A DNA stretch of 5,070 nucleotides from Clostridia bacterium (lineage in GTDB: Bacteria > Bacillota_A > Clostridia > Christensenellales > Aristaeellaceae): the NCBI GenBank assembly GCA_017398245.1, contig JAFQGN010000177.1:1-5070 (forward strand), written 5' to 3'. Positions 1 through 5,035 of this stretch are shown one piece after another; position 1 is the stretch's first letter; each line of letters opens with the position of its first letter. Both the position numbers and the translations under genes were made by a program. The notes beneath the pieces are model-generated. The model saw only the letters and a program-made list of their open reading frames with translations. It searched no databases and had not been told where the DNA came from.

Positions 1-339
1 TGGCGCTTGTATAATTCCCTTCCACAGAATATCCAGAATGCTGAGCGCATGCTGCTCAATGCAGCGCAGACTGCGATCAAGCTCCGTGAGATGGAAACGG
101 TCGAGAAGGTCTTCGCGCACGGTGAATATGCCGACATCCGCGAGGGCGAGTGCTCTCTGACCGATATCTGGTTTGAATTCTGCGCGCTGAACATGGCCAA
201 AGAGCGCGGAATCGAAAACCCTCAGGGAGAAGTTCTGGAAAACCTGATCGACGAAGCATGGGAGAAATGTCCGCCGCCCGTTGAGATCGATTTCCGCATG
301 TCTTATGACCGTACCCGCAAATACAGAGTCGAGAACTAA
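1..339 (+). CDS. C-terminal end of an unrecognised protein, possibly DUF5107/TPR family (partial)
   Basis: The frame is open from the first base of the window to the TAA at 337-339. The gene therefore begins upstream, and the TTG at position 7 is not a believable start because no ribosome binding site precedes it. The visible 112 residues are mostly helical and charged. A repeat-like helical stretch (NAERMLLNAAQTAIKL, about residues 12-27) is followed by a block reading REGECSLTDIWFEF (about 47-60), then a PPPVEIDFRM block near the end. From memory this tail resembles the C-termini of large DUF5107 proteins, which carry tetratricopeptide-like repeats and often sit in carbohydrate-utilisation loci. 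That family call is a weak recollection, not a demonstrated match. The gene converges on the GH43 gene and shares a hairpin terminator with it. That it is a real coding sequence is much surer than its family. Confidence 0.75.
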   Translation, partial: WRLYNSLPQNIQNAERMLLNAAQTAIKLREMETVEKVFAHGEYADIREGECSLTDIWFEFCALNMAKERGIENPQGEVLENLIDEAWEKCPPPVEIDFRMSYDRTRKYRVEN

Positions 340-345
340 AGAATC

Positions 346-381
346 ATCACCCACCGGCTGTGCCGGTGGGTGATTACTTTT
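346..381 (+). terminator. Rho-independent terminator, probably bidirectional
   Basis: A perfect 13-bp stem (346-358 pairing with 362-374) closes a three-base TGT loop and starts seven bases after the stop codon at 337-339. On the plus strand it is followed by TACTTTT. On the minus strand the tail is the weaker TTCTTTAG. It lies between two convergent genes and is the only terminator-like structure downstream of the GH43 gene (stop at 448), so it probably serves both. Confidence 0.85.
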
Positions 382-447
382 GCCGCATTCCGGTTCGATA
401 GCTGTCTATGCCGGCAATGTCTATGGAGAACTGCAGAAGGAGACTTT

Positions 448-1869
448 TTATCCTTCGGTATGCAGCTCAAAAGAAAGTAGAGAAGTCGCACCTTCGCCCT
501 CAAAGGTAAAATAGAGCGCATGCACACCATCGGGGATGGAAACGGGCGCTGTGTTCTTTACCCAGATGTTCGTATAGCCGACAGGAATACGGCAAAGTGC
601 CTCGCCGTCCCAAGAGGTCTTCACGGCAATGCAGCCATTGCCGTAGGAACGCGTCTTTATGGAGACTGCCTTCACGCCCTTGCATTCGAAGTATTTGAAG
701 CCGGCAGATGCGCCGTCGGCAAGATTGCAGACATAAGCAGGGCATTCTTCGCCGTCCTTACCGTCCTGTGTGATCTTGGGGAAGCGCATATCCATCCAGC
801 CGTGAACGCCGTTGACAAATCCGGCTTCTTCCCGGGCGGTCAGATGGCAGGCGAGGTGGGCGGAATATTCGCCCCTGCCGGGCAGCGGCACGCCGCAGCA
901 AGAGGTGATCTCTGCCTGCGGAATGCTGCCGTCGGGCGCAAATTCTATCTTCTCTATGCATCCCTGCCGCGAGAAATGCGTGCCGTTGGTCTGGCGATGA
1001 TAGAAGATGTACCACTGGCCGTCGATTTCCACGATGCTGCCGTGATTGTTGCCGCCGTAGGCCATGGGCTGCTGCGCAGGCTTATAGGTGGAAATGCCGA
1101 TATCATTGTTGGCAACGATCGTGCCGCCGTATTTGAACCCGCCGGTGGGCCTGTCGCTCACGGCATAGCACAGCTCAAAGGACTTGATGGAGGAATAGAC
1201 GAAATAATACGTATCGCCCCTCTTGCGCATGGAAGGGGCCTCGAAAAATTCATGCCCTTCATAGCCGCTGCCCTTGGAATAAGGAGCGCTGGGCGCGATG
1301 AACACAGGCTCCTCGATGATGGTGAGCATATCCTTATCGAGCACTGTCAGCATCGGGCCGTGTCGCTTTGTATCGTTCGCGGCGCAGAAGCCCGTGTACA
1401 GATAGGTCACGTCGCCCTCGGTAAGAAGGCCGGGGTCGAACTGAGGCTCATCGCCGGGACGCTCGCCCAGAAGGCCTCCGTTTTTATCATGCACATGGCC
1501 GTAGAATTCGTACTTTCCTGCAGGCGTATCGCAAACGGCGACACTGACCACATCTTCTTTATCCAGCACATAATACAGATAGTATCTGCCATCCGGACCG
1601 ACGGTCACATCCGGCGCATAGAGGCATGCATGGCGGTCTGCATTGCGGGGACCCTGATCCTTGCGGTAGATCACGCCTTCATAGCGCCAGTTACCGAGAT
1701 CGTCCACCGGGGCGGACCAGCACACATAATCGTTCAGACAGAATGCCCAGCCGTTGAATTTGTCATGCGAACCGTATACATATACGCGTCCGTCAAAAAC
1801 ATAAGGCTCGCCGTCCGGGATATATTCCCACGAGGGAAGATAAGGGTTCACCATATATTTTTTGTCCAT
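448..1869 (-). CDS. Glycoside hydrolase family 43 (alpha-L-arabinofuranosidase / beta-xylosidase type), cytoplasmic
   Basis: This 473-residue protein has an N-terminal five-bladed beta-propeller of the GH43 type (about 5-320) and a C-terminal beta-rich module (about 345-473). Three acidic residues fit the inverting GH43 catalytic set: Asp19 in IPDGEPYVF as base, Asp145 in FDPGLLTEGD as pKa modulator, and Glu210 in FFEAPSMRKRGDTYYF as acid. YAPDV (84-88) and NNHGSIVEIDGQWYIFYH (274-291) are further family hallmarks; His276 would be the central metal-associated histidine. The C-terminal part ends with GVHALYFTFEGEG (448-460), which looks like a CBM6-type sandwich. Assignments of individual residues are by pattern only. 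There is no signal peptide, so it should act on imported oligosaccharides. The ATG at 1869 follows AAAAGGAG (1880-1887) at a 10-base gap. It lies downstream of the GH4 alpha-galacturonidase gene on the same strand, which suggests removal of arabinose side groups from pectic fragments. Substrate is inferred; xylosidase activity is equally possible. Confidence 0.9.
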   Translation of the reverse strand: MDKKYMVNPYLPSWEYIPDGEPYVFDGRVYVYGSHDKFNGWAFCLNDYVCWSAPVDDLGNWRYEGVIYRKDQGPRNADRHACLYAPDVTVGPDGRYYLYYVLDKEDVVSVAVCDTPAGKYEFYGHVHDKNGGLLGERPGDEPQFDPGLLTEGDVTYLYTGFCAANDTKRHGPMLTVLDKDMLTIIEEPVFIAPSAPYSKGSGYEGHEFFEAPSMRKRGDTYYFVYSSIKSFELCYAVSDRPTGGFKYGGTIVANNDIGISTYKPAQQPMAYGGNNHGSIVEIDGQWYIFYHRQTNGTHFSRQGCIEKIEFAPDGSIPQAEITSCCGVPLPGRGEYSAHLACHLTAREEAGFVNGVHGWMDMRFPKITQDGKDGEECPAYVCNLADGASAGFKYFECKGVKAVSIKTRSYGNGCIAVKTSWDGEALCRIPVGYTNIWVKNTAPVSIPDGVHALYFTFEGEGATSLLSFELHTEG

Positions 1870-1879
1870 CTCTTTTGAG

Positions 1880-1887
1880 CTCCTTTT
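1880..1887 (-). promoter_or_regulatory. Ribosome binding site of the GH43 gene
   Basis: The minus strand reads AAAAGGAG, ten bases before the ATG at 1869-1867. It supports that ATG over the next in-frame ATG (Met6), which would sit too far away. Confidence 0.7.
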
Positions 1888-1957
1888 CAGAATCCGGTTG
1901 CTTCCGTTCGGTATGAAATGTTTGCTTTTATCTTATATCAATTCTCGTTGCAGGTAA

Positions 1958-1986
1958 ATGATACCAGGCATGGATAACCGTTTCAA
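1958..1986 (-). promoter_or_regulatory. Candidate sigma-A promoter for the GH43 gene
   Basis: On the minus strand TTGAAA (1981-1986) is followed by a 17-base spacer and TATCAT (1958-1963), with TGG directly before the -10 giving an extended -10 element. Transcription would start near 1951 and leave a leader of about 80 bases before the GH43 ATG. It lies inside the 183-base gap between the GH4 stop and the GH43 start. No clear terminator separates the two genes, so this would be an internal promoter in addition to read-through from the GH4 promoter. Confidence 0.5.
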
Positions 1987-1996
1987 CGTGGAAGAT

Positions 1997-2019
1997 GAAC
2001 GACTTAGCGCAGCTCGTTC
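1997..2019 (-). repeat. Small imperfect inverted repeat between the GH4 and GH43 genes
   Basis: GAACGA (1997-2002) and TCGTTC (2014-2019) form a six-base inverted repeat around an 11-base loop, 34 bases past the GH4 stop codon and just upstream of the candidate GH43 promoter. There is no T-tract after it, so it is a poor terminator. It could be a processing hairpin, an operator, or chance. Confidence 0.25.
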
Positions 2020-2052
2020 TATACGGAATGCACTGCCTTCGTTGCCCGATGA

Positions 2053-3444
2053 TCAAATTTTGAACGCTACGGGCAGATATGCAGCTGTGTTGCGCAGCAT
2101 TTCCTCAAACAGAATGCGTGCATCCCAAGGGGAGACGGGCTGCATCAGCGGTTCGTTCAGGAACGCGTGGAACGCCAGTTCTTTATCGCCGGTAAGCGCG
2201 GCATCGAGCAGATTTTTCTGGTTGACTGTATGCGGCATCACAAGGCCGAGCACTCCGCCCGGCAGATCGCCTGTCATCACGGGCGTTACGCCATGGCGGC
2301 TGAATACAGCGTTCGTCTCCACGATCGCGCCCATTGGAAGATTGGCGATCTGGCCGGTGTTCGGCAGATTCACGTTCGTGATCATGTCTCCCAGGCCAAG
2401 CAGGGCTTTCATCATCAGGTGTCCCTCTTCTCCGCTTGGCATAAGGTCCATCTCTTCTTCGCCGCTGCGAAGGCGTTCGGCCCTTGCCAGCCGCTCTTTT
2501 AGATCGGCCTTGCGCCATGATACCGGCGTGAGGCAAAAGCACCATTCCCTGACCGTCTCAGGATCCTTCAGATACCACGGCGGCAGGAACTCGGCCAAAT
2601 GCCTGTCGCCGGCGGCCGGGATCGCCCCATAGCGCAAGAACATGTCCATCAGCGCCCGATGCGCGCTCTTGAAGGGATCGCCTCTCCAGAGACTGTGCCC
2701 GGTCTCGTCATATCCTTCCGCAAGATGCTCGCGGCAGAAATCAGCGAACATGGGGAAGAGATCAATCTCGTTATAATACGCCGCAGTGATCCACGTAAAA
2801 TGGTTCACACCGCCAAGCGTGCAGCGCAGCTGCTGCCGCTGCGCATCGATGCCCAGCTTTTCGCGCAGCATACAGCACAGAAGATCCATCGCATGGAAAA
2901 CCTCATGGCAGCAGCCGATCGCCTTGACGCCCGGGAAAACCGCATACAGCGCAGCCACACATTGCGCCATGGGATTGGTATAATTGATCACCCATGCATC
3001 CGGCGCATGCTCGCGGATCGCCTCCGCTATCGTTATATACATAGGAACCGTTCTCAGCGTGCGGATACAGCCGCCGGGACCGACTGTGTCGCCGACCGCC
3101 TGATACACGCCGTATTTTTCCGGCGTATGCACATCGCTCTCCATTTCGTCGAAGGTACCGGGCAGGATCGAAATGATCACGAAATCCGCGCCGGTCAGCG
3201 CCTCCTGCAAAGAGGACGCAGTTACATACTTCCAGTGCGATTTCGCTTTGGGATGCGCCGAAACCCTGTTGCCGATCACTGCGTTGTTTTCGGCTGCCGT
3301 ACGGTCGATGTCATACAGGTGGATCGTGCCTTCCATCTGCTCTTCCAGTGCAAGATCGCGCATGAAACACCATGCCCAGTCTCTCGATCCGCCGCCGATG
3401 TAGGCAACGGTCAGATCCTTTGCCTTCTTGCCTTCATATCGCAT
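2053..3444 (-). CDS. lplD: GH4 NAD+-dependent alpha-galacturonidase (LplD type, CHEV motif)
   Basis: This 463-residue protein has the normal length and layout of family GH4. It has an N-terminal Rossmann fold with AYIGGGS (14-20) and LYDID (43-47), then NYTNPM (154-159), then the active-site block GCCHEVFH (177-184), then GGVNHFTW (211-218), AAGDRHLAEFLP (277-288) and NLPNTGQIANLP (359-370). GH4 enzymes cleave by an oxidation-elimination mechanism that needs NAD+ and a divalent metal (usually Mn2+). Cys179 and His215 are the expected metal ligands. The four residues Cys-His-Glu-Val at 179-182 are the published signature of alpha-galacturonidases, as opposed to CHSV, CHGx or CNVP in other GH4 classes. 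It should release galacturonate from small pectic oligosaccharides in the cytoplasm. The ATG at 3444 follows AAGGAGGAG seven bases upstream. It precedes the GH43 gene by 183 bases. The symbol follows the Bacillus subtilis family member and marks orthology by motif only. Confidence 0.92.
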   Translation of the reverse strand: MRYEGKKAKDLTVAYIGGGSRDWAWCFMRDLALEEQMEGTIHLYDIDRTAAENNAVIGNRVSAHPKAKSHWKYVTASSLQEALTGADFVIISILPGTFDEMESDVHTPEKYGVYQAVGDTVGPGGCIRTLRTVPMYITIAEAIREHAPDAWVINYTNPMAQCVAALYAVFPGVKAIGCCHEVFHAMDLLCCMLREKLGIDAQRQQLRCTLGGVNHFTWITAAYYNEIDLFPMFADFCREHLAEGYDETGHSLWRGDPFKSAHRALMDMFLRYGAIPAAGDRHLAEFLPPWYLKDPETVREWCFCLTPVSWRKADLKERLARAERLRSGEEEMDLMPSGEEGHLMMKALLGLGDMITNVNLPNTGQIANLPMGAIVETNAVFSRHGVTPVMTGDLPGGVLGLVMPHTVNQKNLLDAALTGDKELAFHAFLNEPLMQPVSPWDARILFEEMLRNTAAYLPVAFKI

Positions 3445-3451
3445 ATCGGTT

Positions 3452-3460
3452 CTCCTCCTT
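3452..3460 (-). promoter_or_regulatory. Ribosome binding site of the GH4 gene
   Basis: The minus strand reads AAGGAGGAG with seven bases to the ATG at 3444-3442, a near-ideal Shine-Dalgarno arrangement that fixes the start. Confidence 0.8.
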
Positions 3461-3523
3461 TGAGATCAATAAGGAAACACGATCTAGACCAGACCGCTCA
3501 TCACATAGAATACTTCAGACTAG

Positions 3524-3552
3524 ATTATACCCGTGATTCATTTCTTAATCAA
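3524..3552 (-). promoter_or_regulatory. Strong sigma-A promoter of the GH4-GH43 genes
   Basis: On the minus strand TTGATT (3547-3552) stands 17 bases before a perfect TATAAT (3524-3529). Transcription would start near 3517, giving a leader of about 70 bases up to the GH4 ATG. The near-consensus quality suggests that control is by a repressor or by catabolite repression rather than by a need for an activator. I could not find a convincing cre site by eye. Confidence 0.75.
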
Positions 3553-3553
3553 C

Positions 3554-3569
3554 TTTTCATGCTTGAAAA
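3554..3569. promoter_or_regulatory. Palindrome beside the GH4 promoter, possible operator
   Basis: TTTTCA (3554-3559) and TGAAAA (3564-3569) form a perfect six-base inverted repeat around TGCT. It starts one base upstream of the -35 element of the GH4 promoter. The position and symmetry suit a dimeric regulator, or an AT-rich UP-like element. The regulator is not in this window, so function is inferred only from position. Confidence 0.4.
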
Positions 3570-3661
3570 CTAAAGCTCGTATCGAATATACTGGGCATCG
3601 AGAATTGATATCTCGGAATCCTTTGATTCGCCGCTGTTTAAAGAAGATAATCTTGAACCGT
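3570..3661. other. Gene-poor junction between catabolic genes and prophage; possible gene remnant
   Basis: The 306-base gap between the GH4 start and the endolysin stop holds the GH4 promoter and palindrome, two terminators, and this stretch. It carries a plus-strand open stretch of 29 codons from 3574 to a TAA at 3661-3663. It has no start codon, and its protein-like end reads DISESFDSPLFKEDNLEP. The TAA overlaps a terminator hairpin by two bases, as at the end of a real gene. The opposite strand is also open here (ending DSEISILDAQYIRYEL at a stop at 3572-3570), so neither reading is secure. Small inverted repeats occur too: CGAGA/TCTCG near 3598-3615 and GAATC/GATTC near 3616-3629. It may be the 3' scrap of a gene lost when the prophage arrived or the locus was rearranged. 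Confidence 0.3.
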
Positions 3662-3697
3662 AAAAACCCTGCGTTGGCGTACGCGGGGTTTTTCTTT
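3662..3697 (+). terminator. Rho-independent terminator, bidirectional
   Basis: A 13-bp stem with one T-G wobble pairs 3662-3674 with 3681-3693 around the loop TGGCGT. The A-run on the left and T-run on the right give a U-rich tail in both directions: TTTTTCTTT on plus, TTTTTACGG on minus. On the minus strand it would back up the endolysin terminator at 3704-3737. On the plus strand no complete gene feeds it, which raises the possibility that it is left over from a lost gene. Confidence 0.8.
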
Positions 3698-3703
3698 GTA
3701 TAA

Positions 3704-3737
3704 GAAAAAAACGGCATGACCAACGATGGCCATGCCG
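3704..3737 (-). terminator. Rho-independent terminator of the phage lysis operon
   Basis: CGGCATG (3712-3718) pairs with CATGCCG (3731-3737). A single mismatch and a CCA/TGG inner stem follow, around an ACGA loop. On the minus strand the hairpin is followed directly by seven T residues (3711 to 3705). It starts 13 bases past the endolysin stop codon, so it ends the holin-endolysin transcript. Confidence 0.88.
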
Positions 3738-3750
3738 GAATTCTGTCAAG

Positions 3751-4551
3751 TTATTCGATTTTGCTGTAATCACCGGAGATCCAACCAACTTCATTGCCGA
3801 TCACAACAGCATGCCAGCTGTTTTCGGCTGTAGCAACATAGGGAAGTGAGGTCCCGGGCTTGATGGCTGCGATCTTTTCGTACTGCGTACCGTTGCCCCT
3901 GCGGATATTGACTGTGCCTCCGTTGGAGACGACGGTCACGGTCTTTCTGACCTGTGGGACAGGCTCTTTGTCTGGGGCAGTGTCATCATCGACGTAATCG
4001 ATGAACGGCAGCTTATACCAGTATTTCCAGCCGCGCTCGGTGATCTTCGTCTTCACGCAGCCGTATTTGAACCCGCGCCATTCCACGGCGTAACCTCCGC
4101 CGATATAATAGCCGATGTGTCCGTCCTTATGCAGGGCAAGGCCAATGATCTCGGGAAGAGTTCCGATCTTGCCGTAAGGCATGCCCTTTGACTTGGCGTA
4201 GGAGAACATGCCATTGGCGCTCTTGTCCGGGCAGCCGTTGGAGCCATATTTGCTGACAAATTCTTTTCCTGTACCGATGGATTCCAGAACACCTTTACCG
4301 CCGTTCGTCCAGGCATATCCTTTGACAGCACCGACGCAGTCTGCGCAAACGCGCATTTCTTTCACGTCTTCATAATACTGATCGTTGCGTTCGGCGAAAT
4401 AGTGTGCCGGGTACTGTGCCGCCTTGCGCTTAGCAAGGTCTTTCGTACAGCGGTATAGGCACGTTCCGTACCAATACGGCTGGCCGAACATCTTTTTGCA
4501 AAACTCGGCAAAATGCTCGCCCGTGAAGGGCGTATCGATGCGGTCAGGCAT
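3751..4551 (-). CDS. Phage endolysin: NlpC/P60-like peptidase with C-terminal SH3b domain
   Basis: This enzyme should cut cell-wall peptide bonds at the end of phage growth, reaching the wall through holin lesions (no signal peptide is visible). Counting from the upstream ATG at 4557, the catalytic domain spans about 12-186. Cys74 in VCADCVGAVKGYAW (70-83) is the likely nucleophile and His147 in DGHIGYYIGGGYAVEW (145-160) the likely second catalytic residue. A proline- and acid-rich linker (about 190-203) leads to an SH3b wall-binding domain (about 206-265) with GTVNIRRGNGTQYEKI and a final VGWISGDY. It carries several extra cysteines (20, 33, 37, 71, 109, 167), which is unusual for such enzymes. 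Two ATGs are possible. The one at 4557 is only three bases from GGAGG, while the one at 4551 has a nine-base gap, so the latter (266 residues) is preferred. It overlaps the end of the holin gene, indicating translational coupling. Whether it is an endopeptidase or amidase cannot be decided here. Confidence 0.88.
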   Translation of the reverse strand: MPDRIDTPFTGEHFAEFCKKMFGQPYWYGTCLYRCTKDLAKRKAAQYPAHYFAERNDQYYEDVKEMRVCADCVGAVKGYAWTNGGKGVLESIGTGKEFVSKYGSNGCPDKSANGMFSYAKSKGMPYGKIGTLPEIIGLALHKDGHIGYYIGGGYAVEWRGFKYGCVKTKITERGWKYWYKLPFIDYVDDDTAPDKEPVPQVRKTVTVVSNGGTVNIRRGNGTQYEKIAAIKPGTSLPYVATAENSWHAVVIGNEVGWISGDYSKIE

Positions 4552-4987
4552 TTTCATCTTCCTCCTTGTTGTCTTCTTCGCGTCCGTGCAGCTGTGCGAG
4601 GATCATCTTCAGCTTTTCGGGGATAGGCAGGCCGAGGTGTGCCGCGTTCTCCAGCATAGACACGCCTTCGTTGGAGAGATAGAAACACACAACGGCCGAA
4701 CGGAGAGCCTCGCCGGTGCCGATCACCTTGGTGTCCACGATGTGCGCAACGCCAACCAGCATTACGATCAGCACCTTTTTACAGATACCCTTGAATCCGA
4801 CATGAGAAGACAGCTTCTTGTCATTGATCGCGCACATGAGGCCTGTGATATAGTCGAGCACCATGAACACGAGCAGAGCAGTCATCAGACCGTCGAAGCC
4901 GCCGACAAAATAGCCGATCCAGCCTCCCAGTACAGAAACCGCCATCTGGATCTTCGCCCAAACCAGGTCAATTGAAAAATCACGCAT
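4544..4987 (-). CDS. Phage holin, phage_holin_4 / toxin-secretion lysis family
   Basis: This 147-residue membrane protein forms holes in the host membrane that time lysis and let the endolysin out. Hydrophobic segments lie at about 15-30 (AVSVLGGWIGYFVGG), 34-54 (the block with VFMVLDYITGL) and 72-84 (VLIVMLVGVAHIV), with a weaker one near 95-107. The pairing LDYITG (44-49) followed by a short polar loop and SSHVGFKGICKK (60-71) is the hallmark of this Firmicutes phage holin family. The tail is strongly charged (REEDNKEEDENA), as usual for holins. A TTG lies in frame at 5005, but that start would place the ribosome binding site inside the gene. The ATG at 4987 is preceded by AAGGAGG at seven bases and is chosen instead. 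Its stop codon overlaps the start of the endolysin gene, the usual holin-endolysin order. Confidence 0.92.
   Translation of the reverse strand: MRDFSIDLVWAKIQMAVSVLGGWIGYFVGGFDGLMTALLVFMVLDYITGLMCAINDKKLSSHVGFKGICKKVLIVMLVGVAHIVDTKVIGTGEALRSAVVCFYLSNEGVSMLENAAHLGLPIPEKLKMILAQLHGREEDNKEEDENA
4561..4567 (-). promoter_or_regulatory. Ribosome binding site of the endolysin, inside the holin gene
   Basis: The minus strand reads AAGGAGG. It lies three bases from the ATG at 4557 and nine from the in-frame ATG at 4551. The second spacing is the normal one, so the site argues for a start at 4551. It is embedded in the codons for the charged holin tail. Confidence 0.65.
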
Positions 4988-4994
4988 AGGGGAA

Positions 4995-5001
4995 CCTCCT
5001 T
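4995..5001 (-). promoter_or_regulatory. Ribosome binding site that sets the holin start
   Basis: The minus strand reads AAGGAGG with seven bases to the ATG at 4987-4985. The upstream in-frame TTG at 5005 starts before this site, so the site decides for the ATG. Confidence 0.85.
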
Positions 5002-5011
5002 GCAATAAAAT

Positions 5012-5035
5012 AAGCCGCGTCTTTTGACGTGGCTT
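5012..5035 (-). terminator. Hairpin between the upstream phage gene and the holin, terminator or processing stem
   Basis: AAGCCGCGTC (5012-5021) and GACGTGGCTT (5026-5035) flank a TTTT loop. On the minus strand, the transcribed direction of the lysis genes, the stem has one A-C mismatch and is followed by ATTTTATT, so it is a moderate terminator. On the plus strand the same position is a G-T wobble and the tail is TTACTTGTTCTT, so the fold is better that way. It starts directly after the stop codon of the upstream partial gene. It may attenuate transcription into the holin gene, or act in both directions. Confidence 0.6.

Noticed and set aside
403..425. An eight-base direct repeat (TGTCTATG at 403-410 and 418-425) after the GH43 stop codon
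   Set aside because: Two short copies only, no further units and no context. Chance is enough to explain it.
520..1878. A 452-codon plus-strand open frame covering almost the whole GH43 gene
   Set aside because: It is the complement of a gene with clear GH43 catalytic motifs. Its translation has no recognisable domain and unusual composition (rich in Ala, Arg, Ile, His), and no ribosome binding site precedes it. Codon bias of the real gene explains the lack of stops.
1958..2632. A plus-strand open frame of 224 codons crossing the GH4/GH43 gap
   Set aside because: Most of it lies opposite the GH4 gene. The translation is Ser/Arg/Pro-rich and low in information, typical of an antisense frame.
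3445..3560. A catabolite-repression (cre) site near the GH4 promoter
   Set aside because: No stretch fits TGWAANCGNTNWCA closely enough by eye. The nearest strings have wrong spacing around the central CG.
2599..3573. A 324-codon plus-strand open frame opposite the GH4 gene
   Set aside because: It is antisense to a gene with full GH4 motifs, its translation is Arg/His-rich without a domain, and it runs through the GH4 promoter region. It is a shadow frame.
3570..3661. A tRNA or tRNA 3' fragment as the prophage target
   Set aside because: I looked for a T-arm, acceptor stem and CCA on both strands. Short T-loop-like strings occur, but no cloverleaf can be drawn.
3538..3794. Two minus-strand open frames of 61 and 74 codons downstream of and overlapping the endolysin end
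   Set aside because: Both run through one or two strong terminators, and neither has a convincing ribosome binding site.
4424..4975. A 183-codon plus-strand open frame opposite the holin and the endolysin start
   Set aside because: It is antisense to two well-recognised phage genes, with a His/Gln/Asp-rich translation and no domain.
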